The translations under genes were made by a program, and so were the position numbers. The notes beneath the pieces were generated by a model. That model saw only the letters and a program-made list of their open reading frames with translations, was not told the origin of the DNA and did not search any database. A stretch of DNA of 64,000 nt, from contig CAZZZL010000021.1 of the NCBI GenBank assembly GCA_964658655.1, positions 1 through 64,000 of the forward strand, written 5' to 3'. Source of the stretch: G963692885 sp964658655. GTDB taxonomy: Bacteria; Acidobacteriota; Terriglobia; Terriglobales; Acidobacteriaceae. Positions 44,588-53,441 of this stretch are shown here, in pieces (position 1 is the first letter of the stretch; every line of letters begins with the position of its first letter).

Positions 44588-45715
44588 ATGAAAAAAAATG
44601 CCCAGCATCCCCTGGAAAAAATTCTTGATAACCGCATCGCCATCATCGATGGAGCGATGGGCACGACCATTCGCACCTACGGCATGGCGGAAGCCGACAT
44701 TCGTGGGGAGCGTTTCAAGGATTCGACCAAGGACCTGTTGAATAATGGCGACCTTTTCACGCTGACGCAGCCAAAGATGATCGGCGATATTCACCGGCGT
44801 TTTCTTGAAGCCGGCGCCGACATTATCGAGACGAATACGTTCGGCGCTACGAGCATCACGCAGAGTGAGTTCTTCGTCGACGACCCGCGCGAGCACGGCG
44901 GCCGTAAGGATGCAGCTTTCTACCAGAAAATTATTGACGACAAGTTTCTCGGCGACCTGGCATGGGAGATTAATGAACAATCCGCACGCCAATGTCGCGA
45001 GTGGGCTGATCGGGTCGGGAGCGACACCGGCCGTCAGCGTTTTGTTGCCGGCGCTATTGGGCCACTCACCGTCTCTCTGTCAAACTCTCCGGATGCTGAC
45101 GACTCCGGATTTCGCGTGGTGACTTTTGACCAGGTCAAGACGGCCTACAAGCATCAGGTGCGCGCGCTGATTGCGGGTGGGTCCGACCTGCTGCTGGTCG
45201 AGACCATCTTCGACTCACTCAATGCCAAGGCTGCTCTCGTCGCCATTCGTGAGGTTTTCGACGAGGATAAAGCAGAATTGCCCATCATGATTTCTGCGGC
45301 TGTCGGACGCGGTGGTGAAACGCTTATCTCCGCCCAGACGACCGAGGCATTCTGGAATGCGGTTTCGCATGTCAAGCCGCTGTCCGTTGGGTTGAACTGT
45401 TCTCTCGGGCCGGACCTGATGTATCCGTTCCTCAGCGATCTTTCGGAAAAAGCCGACGTGGCGATTTCCTGCTATCCGAATGCCGGCTTGCCCAATCCAC
45501 TCTCTGAAACAGGCTTCGACCTGGGCCCGAAAGACATGGCACGCTACCTCAATGATTTTGCACAGGGCGGACTGATCAACATCGCGGGCGGCTGCTGCGG
45601 CAACACTCCCGAACACATCGCTGCGATTGCTGCGGCGCTCGAGGGCAAGCCACCTCGCAGGTGGGACGCTTTTTCTGAAAATGTCCACGCCGCGCAGAGC
45701 GAGGTACGCGCGTGA
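44588..45715 (+). CDS. metH: Methionine synthase, homocysteine-binding subunit (split MetH N-part)
   Basis: A 375-residue protein equal to the N-terminal homocysteine-binding TIM barrel of cobalamin-dependent methionine synthase. Clear markers are IAIIDGAMGTTIRTYG at the start and ADIIETNTFGATSITQSEF, and the zinc cysteines lie in VGLNCSLGP and in GGCCGNTPEH. The folate, B12 and activation domains are absent here but are encoded by the next gene. The TGA stop overlaps the GTG start of that gene (GTGA, 4 bases), which strongly suggests translational coupling and a two-subunit enzyme. A single MetH is the rule, so this is a split form. Confidence 0.94.
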   Translation: MKKNAQHPLEKILDNRIAIIDGAMGTTIRTYGMAEADIRGERFKDSTKDLLNNGDLFTLTQPKMIGDIHRRFLEAGADIIETNTFGATSITQSEFFVDDPREHGGRKDAAFYQKIIDDKFLGDLAWEINEQSARQCREWADRVGSDTGRQRFVAGAIGPLTVSLSNSPDADDSGFRVVTFDQVKTAYKHQVRALIAGGSDLLLVETIFDSLNAKAALVAIREVFDEDKAELPIMISAAVGRGGETLISAQTTEAFWNAVSHVKPLSVGLNCSLGPDLMYPFLSDLSEKADVAISCYPNAGLPNPLSETGFDLGPKDMARYLNDFAQGGLINIAGGCCGNTPEHIAAIAAALEGKPPRRWDAFSENVHAAQSEVRA

Positions 45716-48420
45716 GTGTTGTCGAGGAGGCAAAGCCTCTCCGCCTTTCCGGGTCACAGCCGTTTACGCAACAGCCCGGCGTCTACATCATGATTGGCGA
45801 GCGGACCAACGTAGCCGGTTCGCCGAAATTTGCCCGGTTGATAAAAGACGGCAGGTATGAAGAGGCCGTCAGTGTCGCGCGGCAGCAGGTGGAGAATGGC
45901 GCCAATGTTATCGACATCTGCATGGACGAGGGGATGATCGACGGCGTCGTTGCAATGACGCGCTATCTGCAATTGCTCGCAAGCGAACCTGAAGTTGCGA
46001 AAGTGCCGTTCATGGTCGATTCCTCCAAGTGGGAGGTGATCGAGGCCGGCCTGAAATGCCTGCAGGGAAAGGGCATCGTCAATTCCATTTCGCTGAAGGA
46101 AGGCGAAGAGAAATTCCGGCAGAACGCGGCCACGGTGCTGAAGTATGGCGCAGCGGTGGTCGTGATGGCCTTCGATGAGAACGGCCAGGCTGCTACGTAC
46201 GAAGAGAAAATCCGCATCTGCGAACGCGCCTATCGGATCCTTGTCGACGAGGTTGAATTTCCGCCGCAGGACATCATCTTTGATCCGAATATCCTTACTG
46301 TTGCGACCGGCATGGAGGAACACAACAACTACGCCGTCGACTTTATCAACGCTACAAAGTGGATCAAGAAAAATCTGCCACACGCCAAAGTAAGCGGCGG
46401 CGTTTCGAATATTTCCTTCAGCTTTCGCGGTAACAACAAGGTCCGCGAGGCCATGCATTCAGCGTTTCTGTATCACGCAATCGCCGCGGGTATGGACATG
46501 GGCATTGTGAATGCCGGCATGCTGGAGGTGTATGAGGAAATAGATCCTGTCCTGAAAGAACTGGTTGAGGATGTACTGTTGAACCGCCGACCGGATGCGA
46601 CGGAAAGACTTGTCGATCATGGCGAGTCTCTAAAAGGTACTACGTCGATTGCAAATGAAAAGAAGGCGGAGGAATGGCGCAACGGCACGGTTGAAGAAAG
46701 GCTTTCACATGCCCTGGTAAAGGGTATCGACGCCTATATTGAAATTGACGCAGAAGAAGCACGCGTCAAGCTCGGCCGTCCACTGCTGGTGATTGAGGGC
46801 CCACTCATGGCGGGTATGAGTGTCGTCGGCGATCTGTTTGGTGCAGGCAAGATGTTCCTGCCGCAGGTTGTGAAGTCCGCGCGCGTGATGAAGAAAGCAG
46901 TGGCCCACCTGACGCCTTATATGGAGGCCGAGAAGGCCGAGATGCTTGCTTCCGGGCAGGAGGTGAAAGCCCAGGGCAAGATCGTCCTCGCAACGGTGAA
47001 GGGCGATGTCCACGATATCGGCAAGAACATCGTAGGTGTGGTGCTCGCCTGCAATAACTATGAAGTCATCGATATGGGCGTCATGGTGAGTGCAGAGAAG
47101 ATTCTGGCGCGTGCAAAAGAAGAGAAGGCGGACATGATCGGGCTCAGCGGCCTGATTACTCCATCACTCGACGAGATGGTACACGTTGCCAAGGAGATGG
47201 AGCGTCAGGGGTTCAAGCTGCCGTTGCTGATCGGTGGAGCTACAACCAGCCGCGCGCATACCGCCATCAAGATTGCTCCCCATTACAGTGAGCCGGTCGT
47301 GCACATTCTCGACGCGAGCCGCGCGGTTCCAGTGACGACAAGCCTGCTGAGCGAAGATGGCCGCGAAGATTTTATAGCGCGGCACCGTGCCGAGTACGAG
47401 TCGCTGCGCAACGCGCATTCCGCTCCAAAGCAAAGCGTCTTGCCGATCGACACAGCCCGCGCTCGTCGAACGCCAATCACGTGGAGACCTGAAGACCTTC
47501 CGACGCCTGCATTTACCGGTGTGCGCGTGCTCGAAAACTTCCCGTTGTCTACGCTGTGCGACTTCATCGACTGGTCGCCTTTCTTTCATACATGGGGCCT
47601 GAAGGGGATCTATCCACGCATCCTCGATCATCCCGATCACGGGGAGCAGGCGCGCCAGATCCTGGCCGATGCCAAGACACTTTTGAAGACAATCATTGAC
47701 AACAAGCTGTTGACCGCGCGTGGCGTCTATGGCTTTTTTCCGGCTAACGCAATCGGTGATGATGTGGAACTGTACACCGATGGCAGCCGAGATCATCTGC
47801 TTGAGGAATTTCATTTCCTTCGACAGCAGGCGAACCGGGAGGGTAGTGAACCGTGCCGCTCTCTGTCCGATTTCATTGCGCCGAAAGAGACAGGATTGCA
47901 GGACCACATCGGCGCGTTTGCTGTGACCACTGGCATTGGCCTGAAGGAAATCTGCGATCGGTTCCGAGCTGATAACGACGACTACAACGCAATCATGACG
48001 GAAGCAATTGCGGATCGTCTAGCTGAAGCTTTTGCAGAGTGCCTGCATAAACGCGTTCGTGATGAATGGGGATATGGATGTGAGGAGCAGCTGAGTACGA
48101 CGGAAATGATCCAGGAGAAATATCGCGGCATTCGGCCTGCGCCTGGCTATCCAGCGTGTCCGGATCACACAGAGAAGGCAGCGCTGTGGCGCCTGTTGGA
48201 CGTGCAGCAGAATACTGGAATGCTGATCACCGAATCATTCGCCATGTGGCCTGGATCAAGCGTCAGCGGCATCTACTTCGCACACCCCGAAGCGCGTTAT
48301 TTCAGCATAGGAAAAATTGGTTGTGACCAGGTTGTTGATTACCACGACCGCAAGGGGATGAGCGTAGAAGAAGTTGAACGATGGCTTGGTCAGAATCTGA
48401 ATTACGATCCAGCCAGGTAG
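45712..48420 (+). CDS. metH: Methionine synthase, folate/B12/activation subunit (split MetH C-part)
   Basis: A 902-residue protein containing the rest of MetH. The pterin-binding domain comes first (MIGERTNVAGSPKFARLIKD, then NVIDICMDEGMIDG). The B12 cap and B12-binding domains follow: KGDVHDIGKNIVGVVLACNN carries the DxHxxG cobalt-ligand motif. The C-terminal SAM-binding activation domain has RPAPGYPACPDHTEK and ends with the usual GKIGCDQVVDYHDRKGM. Together with the upstream subunit it remakes methionine from homocysteine using methyltetrahydrofolate. Its GTG start overlaps the previous stop codon. A convergent ROK gene ends 17 bp downstream. Confidence 0.95.
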   Translation: MSVVEEAKPLRLSGSQPFTQQPGVYIMIGERTNVAGSPKFARLIKDGRYEEAVSVARQQVENGANVIDICMDEGMIDGVVAMTRYLQLLASEPEVAKVPFMVDSSKWEVIEAGLKCLQGKGIVNSISLKEGEEKFRQNAATVLKYGAAVVVMAFDENGQAATYEEKIRICERAYRILVDEVEFPPQDIIFDPNILTVATGMEEHNNYAVDFINATKWIKKNLPHAKVSGGVSNISFSFRGNNKVREAMHSAFLYHAIAAGMDMGIVNAGMLEVYEEIDPVLKELVEDVLLNRRPDATERLVDHGESLKGTTSIANEKKAEEWRNGTVEERLSHALVKGIDAYIEIDAEEARVKLGRPLLVIEGPLMAGMSVVGDLFGAGKMFLPQVVKSARVMKKAVAHLTPYMEAEKAEMLASGQEVKAQGKIVLATVKGDVHDIGKNIVGVVLACNNYEVIDMGVMVSAEKILARAKEEKADMIGLSGLITPSLDEMVHVAKEMERQGFKLPLLIGGATTSRAHTAIKIAPHYSEPVVHILDASRAVPVTTSLLSEDGREDFIARHRAEYESLRNAHSAPKQSVLPIDTARARRTPITWRPEDLPTPAFTGVRVLENFPLSTLCDFIDWSPFFHTWGLKGIYPRILDHPDHGEQARQILADAKTLLKTIIDNKLLTARGVYGFFPANAIGDDVELYTDGSRDHLLEEFHFLRQQANREGSEPCRSLSDFIAPKETGLQDHIGAFAVTTGIGLKEICDRFRADNDDYNAIMTEAIADRLAEAFAECLHKRVRDEWGYGCEEQLSTTEMIQEKYRGIRPAPGYPACPDHTEKAALWRLLDVQQNTGMLITESFAMWPGSSVSGIYFAHPEARYFSIGKIGCDQVVDYHDRKGMSVEEVERWLGQNLNYDPAR

Positions 48421-48437
48421 TCTTTGACGAGCTACAT

Positions 48438-49313
48438 TCAGCGTTCAGTCTGGACGCTGGGGAGTTCAAGCTGCGCAAGTTTGAGCGCGCCCCAAAGCAC
48501 ACTCTTGCTGCCAAGACTAGCCGGCACCACGTCGATACGTGCCTTCGACCATGCCGGCATTTGCCTGCCGAGTTCTTCGCGCAAGGGTACAAATAAACGG
48601 TCGCCTGCGCGAGAAATGCCGCCGCCGATGACGATGCGACCGGGGTTCATGAACATGATTGTGTTCTTGAGGCCGCGCGCAAGGTGCACGACATAGCGAT
48701 TCACAAAATCGGAATCGTGAAAAAGCGCCTTCGCAGGAACGCCGTGATCCCGTTCAAGCCAGAGGCCTGAACACATGCGTTCAAGGCATCCCATCGAGCC
48801 ACAAATGCAGACGGGACCATCCGGTAAGACGCAGTGGTGGCCCAGTTCGCAGGCGAAGGAATCTGCGCCTCGATAGAGCCCTTCTTCCACGAGCAGGCCG
48901 CCGCCTATGCCTGTAGAAATGGTGATGTAGAAGAGCGGCCGCATCGCCTGGCCTGCACCGAAATGACCTTCGCCCAAGGCGCCGACCATGGTGTCTCGGT
49001 CAACGACAGCAGGTGCGTGAAATCGTCGCGCGACTTCTCCGACGAGGTCAAAATTCTCCCAGCCATCGACGTGGGTCGAGTAGATGATTCGTTGCGACGG
49101 GAAGTGGACAGGACCGCCAAAGCCAATGCCACAGCGGTCAATCGTACCTGCGACCCGCCAAGATTGCACGATCGACTCCATGGCGTCGAGCATCTGTTGC
49201 GGCCCGCCCTCTCGCGCGGTCGGCCTTGTCTCAGAGTGGGTGAGATGCTCGTCTTCGAACATGCCGAGACTGAAATTAGTTCCGCCGATATCGAGCGCCA
49301 GTGTAGTGGTCAA
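48438..49313 (-). CDS. ROK family sugar kinase/regulator-like protein
   Basis: A 291-residue ROK protein. The phosphate-binding start is TTLALDIGGTNFSLG, and the zinc motif reads CICGSMGCLE, typical of ROK kinases. ELGHHCVLPDG is the conserved histidine region. The catalytic aspartate is probably the one in VVDRDTMVGALGE, where many relatives have ENDAN. There is no helix-turn-helix, so it is a kinase (for example of glucose or N-acetyl sugars) rather than a repressor. It is divergent from the DUF1080 gene across a 127-bp gap containing a 9-bp inverted repeat. Confidence 0.92.
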   Translation of the reverse strand: MTTTLALDIGGTNFSLGMFEDEHLTHSETRPTAREGGPQQMLDAMESIVQSWRVAGTIDRCGIGFGGPVHFPSQRIIYSTHVDGWENFDLVGEVARRFHAPAVVDRDTMVGALGEGHFGAGQAMRPLFYITISTGIGGGLLVEEGLYRGADSFACELGHHCVLPDGPVCICGSMGCLERMCSGLWLERDHGVPAKALFHDSDFVNRYVVHLARGLKNTIMFMNPGRIVIGGGISRAGDRLFVPLREELGRQMPAWSKARIDVVPASLGSKSVLWGALKLAQLELPSVQTER

Positions 49314-49332
49314 TGCAAAAGCCCTTCAGTGA

Positions 49333-49388
49333 GATTGGACTACCTGAGATCCGTTCTGCCTCGGCGGGGTATCGTGAAAAGTCCAATC
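49333..49388. promoter_or_regulatory. Spaced inverted repeat between ROK and DUF1080 genes
   Basis: gattggact and agtccaatc are perfect 9-bp inverse complements separated by 38 bases, in the shared upstream region. They may be paired half-sites of a regulator or form a stem in the 5' leader. Not proven. Confidence 0.35.
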
Positions 49389-49440
49389 ACATTACACTCC
49401 TCTTGTTGCTGAATCGTCTCAATTGGAAGGCGCAAAAGTT

Positions 49441-50337
49441 ATGTCTGCATATGTTCGTTCCAGTTTATGTTTTCCTCGGCTCCTCTTTATTCCGGCAGCG
49501 TGGCTATCTTGCGCTTTTTTTAGCGCCAGTGCTCAAGTAGTGCCGCCGGCGCTGGAGTCTCCCGCAGCGCAGGCGCCGCAGACGGGTTCGCACGGGGAGA
49601 AGCTGCTGGGCATGCCGAAGTTCCACGAGCCTGCACCCTATGATATCGACGAGCATACGGGCTTCAAGCAGATCTTCGATGGCAAGAGTTTTACTGGATG
49701 GGATGCCGACCCGAATATCTGGCGCGTTGAAGATGGTCTGATGATCGGAGAGACATTGGAGGGCAAGCCGAAGGGCAATAACTATATTGTCTATCGCGGC
49801 GACAAGACGCGTGATTTTGATCTGAAGCTGCAGATGAAAATCGAGAAGGGTGGAGGCGGTGGTATTCAATATCGCAGCCAGACCGGAGTTCCCTGGACGC
49901 GACCGCAGCCGGCGGGGCTGCCTCCGTACGATTTGAAGTTCATGATGACAGGACCCCAGGCTGATTTCTGGTTTCCCGTGAATGCAGGCGCCTCTTCGTA
50001 CTCCGGCCAGTGGTATTCAGAGAACACGATGCAGGGAATTCTTGCGTATCGTGGGCAGGTTACGCAGGCCCTGCCTGGTGAGACAAACCGGCTGGTCGCA
50101 ACCATCGGCGACAGGCAGGCGCTGGGTGGCTATGTGAAGGTGAACGAATGGAATGACTACGAGATCATTGCGCGTGGCGGCGTGATGATGCACATCATGA
50201 ACGGGCAGCTGATGGCGATTTTCGTTGATGACACTAAAGATTCAGTGAACAACCAGGCCGGCCTTATCGGGTTTGAAATCGAGAGCCAGCCATGCAAAAT
50301 TTCGGTGCGCGATATATGGCTGCGAAAGTTTGACTAA
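49441..50337 (+). CDS. DUF1080 / 3-keto-disaccharide hydrolase-like secreted protein
   Basis: A 298-residue secreted protein. A signal region (LLFIPAAWLSCAFFSASAQ) precedes a concanavalin-like domain with the DUF1080 hallmarks: GFKQIFDGKSFTGWDADPNIWRVEDG (given in two motifs, GKSFTGW and WRVEDG), SSGxYSGQ-like GQWYSENT and the ending LIGFEIESQPCKISVRDIWL. Some family members hydrolyse 3-keto-glycosides. The ATG at 49441 is chosen because ggaagg lies upstream; a TTG six codons earlier is less likely. The ROK gene is divergent, hinting at a sugar-related role. Confidence 0.88.
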   Translation: MSAYVRSSLCFPRLLFIPAAWLSCAFFSASAQVVPPALESPAAQAPQTGSHGEKLLGMPKFHEPAPYDIDEHTGFKQIFDGKSFTGWDADPNIWRVEDGLMIGETLEGKPKGNNYIVYRGDKTRDFDLKLQMKIEKGGGGGIQYRSQTGVPWTRPQPAGLPPYDLKFMMTGPQADFWFPVNAGASSYSGQWYSENTMQGILAYRGQVTQALPGETNRLVATIGDRQALGGYVKVNEWNDYEIIARGGVMMHIMNGQLMAIFVDDTKDSVNNQAGLIGFEIESQPCKISVRDIWLRKFD

Positions 50338-50376
50338 CAGCTACGCGGCCTCCATGATACTGACGTCGCGTCACTG

Positions 50377-50769
50377 TCAATCCCAGCTACGGTCGTCGGG
50401 CGTCCCCGCAACCCTGGTGCCGATTGGCAGCAGAAGAGACTTTAGAAGATGCAGGGTCTTCTCCTCCTCAGCATTTTTAGGTAGAAACTCAAGACCGTAA
50501 ACATACTTTCGGCGATTGCGGACAATCGCGCGCACACGCAACGGCCCGGTGCCAAAAGGTGGCGTGAACTCGATCTGTATCTCGCTATCAATCGCGAGTT
50601 CCGCGCCTGCGAAGACAGCGGTGCCATCGTCGCTCAAGTCGACGAAACGTGCGTTGACGAAGACTACCTTGTCCGGCTTCTCGATCACTACACACACCGG
50701 GGTGTTGAGGCGCAAACGCTGACGCCCACGCACCGCTTCCGCACCAACCAACTTCAACTTGTTCGCCAT
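50377..50769 (-). CDS. PilZ domain protein
   Basis: A 130-residue PilZ protein, a fold that often binds cyclic di-GMP. The basic start GRQRLRLNTPVCV corresponds to the RxxxR loop, and VDLSDDGTAVFAGAEL corresponds to the D/NxSxxG motif. The following strands (IQIEFTPPF, VRAIVRNRRKYVYGLEFL) fit the barrel. The GGDEF-EAL protein at 18453-20933 could supply the ligand. It is convergent with the DUF1080 gene. No Shine-Dalgarno sequence is obvious. Confidence 0.82.
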   Translation of the reverse strand: MANKLKLVGAEAVRGRQRLRLNTPVCVVIEKPDKVVFVNARFVDLSDDGTAVFAGAELAIDSEIQIEFTPPFGTGPLRVRAIVRNRRKYVYGLEFLPKNAEEEKTLHLLKSLLLPIGTRVAGTPDDRSWD

Positions 50770-51038
50770 ATCGGGAGCATAGTCGATGGGCGCGAGGCGT
50801 CGACATTACTGAAGTCGTTTCACGGGTCACTTTGGTTGTAGATCAGCCAGTTTGGATCGCGATCGACGGCGGCCAGGTCTATCGGTGTATTGCTTCTCGA
50901 AGAGCCTCCTGCTGAGGAACCTCTTACCGCAAGCTCGATCGATTGATTTGATGACGAATGCAATGCAACAATCATCGTAGCCGCGAAGACTCTTTGCGAA
51001 TAAAAGCTGAACAAAGTTGTCACTCGGGAATTTTCATT

Positions 51039-53360
51039 ATGCGTAAGGTTTTCGCCGTCGCGGCCCCCCTGATCTTGTCCTGCATCATAGCCCAGGCGCA
51101 GGTCAACACCGGCGAACTCCGATTAAAAGTCACTGATCCTTCCGGATTTGGCGTGCGTGCCGTCGTGAGTGTGGAGAGCCAGGCGAATCAATACAGCCAC
51201 CGTCAATCGACCGATGATGCGGGCTTTGTCGATGTGCAGACACTGCCGTATGGGATGTACCAGGTAACTGCGACCAGGCAGGGTTTTTCGACATTCACGG
51301 AGAAGGTTGAGATTAGATCTGCACACCCTGTCCAATCAAACGTGAAGCTTGTTCTCGCGCCGGTGGATGAGACGGTCAAAGTGAATAGCGATGCGACACT
51401 GATCGACCCTTATCGCGCGTCGTCAATCATGCAACTGGGCAGCAAGGAGATCGAGCAGCGGGTCGGCTCTCTGCCGGGAAGATCTGTGCAGGATCTGGTG
51501 AATTCGCAGCCGGGTTGGCTTTACGAGGGAAACGCAGTACTGCACCCGCGCGGTTCGGAATATCAGACGCAGTTTGTGATTGATGGAATTCCCTTAACGG
51601 ATAATCGCTCCCCGAGTTTCGGACCGGAGATCGAAGCGGATGACCTGGACTCGATGAGCATCTACACCGCGGGCATTCCGGCAGAGTATGGCAGGAAGAT
51701 GGGCGGAGTGGTTGAGTTGAATACCAGGCGCAATCCTGATGAAGGCCTGCACGGGTCTGCCGTGCTTTCAGGGGGAAGCTATGCGAGTGCGCAGGGCTAT
51801 ACGCAGCTGCAGGATACGTGGGTTAAGAATACCCTCGGCGGCACAGTCTCGGGCAGCAGGAGCGATCATTATCTAAATCCGGTCGTCCCGGAGAATTACA
51901 CCAATGCAGGAACGACTGGAGATTTCTCGCTGAAATATGAACGCGATTTTACGCCGAGCGACCGACTTATCCTGAGCGTGCGTCACGAGTTGTCCCGCTT
52001 CGAGATACCGAATGAATATCTGCAGCAGGCCGCCGGGCAATTACAGACAGGGGATAACTTCGAGACTATTGGTACAGCAAGCTATCAGCATATTTTTACT
52101 CCCGACAGTCTCGGGACGCTGGTTGGAATGGTTCGGGACAACGCAAACGATCTTTATTCAAATGCAGCGTCGACGCCAATCATTGCGTTTCAGCATAACG
52201 ACTTTCGCGAAGGGTATTTCAAGGCCACCTATTCGCTGCATCATGGCAACCAGGAGATAAAGGCAGGGATTGAAAACGATACGACATTTCTGCATGAGAA
52301 ATTCAGCTATCAGATCGCAGACCCCACCCAGTTTGACGACGGCACGCCGCCGACACTCAACTTCCTCGACAGCAGGCCGGAGCTGGAGCAGTCTGCGTTT
52401 GTCGAAGACCTGATCCGAAAGGGTGCCTGGACAATAAGTGCCGGCATTCGCTGGGACCATTACCAGTTGCTGCTGAATCAGAATGCTTTTAGTCCGCGCC
52501 TGTCGGTTGGGCGCTATCTCGCTTCGCTAAAAACAGTCATCCACGCATCGTATGACCGCATTTACGAGACACCCTCCTTCGAAAATATTTTAATCTCGAG
52601 CTCTCCGCAGATCGATGCTCTGAGCAGTGACTTCCTGCGGCTTCGTGTGCAGCCGTCAAAGGGTAACTACTATGAGGGTGGCTCCACGACTGGAATTACC
52701 GGGCGGCTGCGGGCGGACGTCAACGTGTACCGTCGAGACTTACGAAACTTTGCCGATGACGATCAGTTACTGAATACCGGGGTAAGCTATCCAATAGCTT
52801 TTGATAAGTCGGTTATTTACGGGGCAGAAGGAAAGCTGGAGTTATTGCGGGCCGCAAAACTGAACGGGTTTATCAGCTACTCCTACATGGTGGGCAATGC
52901 CTGGTATCCAGTGACAGGAGGACTGTTTCTCGGCGACGACGCATCCGCAGCGCGCACACAGGTCAACGGCCATTTTCCCGATTCGCAGGACCAGCGAAAC
53001 ACGCTGCGAACCCGTTTTCAGTATCAGGCTTTGAAGCGAATATGGGTGGCGGCAGGCGCTGCCTACGGCTCTGGCTTACCCTTTGAGTTTGGCGGAGACA
53101 AGGCACAGGCACTCGCTGAATATGGTCCCGATGTGATCAGCCGCATCAACTTTGACCGTGGGCGCATTCGGCCGCTGCTCAGTTTGAATGCGTCGGCCGG
53201 CGCTGACATTTTCAAGAGCGACAAGGCGACGACGCATTTTCAGATCGATGGCGACAACCTGAATGATCGGCTGAATGTGATCGACTTCAACGGACTATTT
53301 TCCGGCAATGCTATCGGGCCCGCACGCAGCTTCAGTCTGCGTCTGAGTACTCAGTTTTGA
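51039..53360 (+). CDS. TonB-dependent outer-membrane receptor
   Basis: A 773-residue receptor with a signal peptide (VFAVAAPLILSCIIAQAQ). A carboxypeptidase-regulatory-like domain (LRLKVTDPSGFGVRAVVSVE to about residue 110) is followed by a plug domain (FVIDGIPLTDNRSPSFGPEIE and SIYTAGIPAEYGRKMGGVVE). The rest is a beta-barrel ending in the aromatic GPARSFSLRLSTQF. It is shorter than the receptor at 54849-58571. Such receptors import or bind large nutrients using TonB energy. The ATG at 51039 sits directly before the signal peptide. No transporter partner is adjacent on its strand. Confidence 0.9.
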   Translation: MRKVFAVAAPLILSCIIAQAQVNTGELRLKVTDPSGFGVRAVVSVESQANQYSHRQSTDDAGFVDVQTLPYGMYQVTATRQGFSTFTEKVEIRSAHPVQSNVKLVLAPVDETVKVNSDATLIDPYRASSIMQLGSKEIEQRVGSLPGRSVQDLVNSQPGWLYEGNAVLHPRGSEYQTQFVIDGIPLTDNRSPSFGPEIEADDLDSMSIYTAGIPAEYGRKMGGVVELNTRRNPDEGLHGSAVLSGGSYASAQGYTQLQDTWVKNTLGGTVSGSRSDHYLNPVVPENYTNAGTTGDFSLKYERDFTPSDRLILSVRHELSRFEIPNEYLQQAAGQLQTGDNFETIGTASYQHIFTPDSLGTLVGMVRDNANDLYSNAASTPIIAFQHNDFREGYFKATYSLHHGNQEIKAGIENDTTFLHEKFSYQIADPTQFDDGTPPTLNFLDSRPELEQSAFVEDLIRKGAWTISAGIRWDHYQLLLNQNAFSPRLSVGRYLASLKTVIHASYDRIYETPSFENILISSSPQIDALSSDFLRLRVQPSKGNYYEGGSTTGITGRLRADVNVYRRDLRNFADDDQLLNTGVSYPIAFDKSVIYGAEGKLELLRAAKLNGFISYSYMVGNAWYPVTGGLFLGDDASAARTQVNGHFPDSQDQRNTLRTRFQYQALKRIWVAAGAAYGSGLPFEFGGDKAQALAEYGPDVISRINFDRGRIRPLLSLNASAGADIFKSDKATTHFQIDGDNLNDRLNVIDFNGLFSGNAIGPARSFSLRLSTQF

Positions 53361-53441
53361 TGTCAGCGGCAGAGTTCTGTGCCGGAAGAGAACGTGAAGT
53401 CGAGTTATACCGGAGTGTTGCGCAATAGGTGTACTCCGCGC

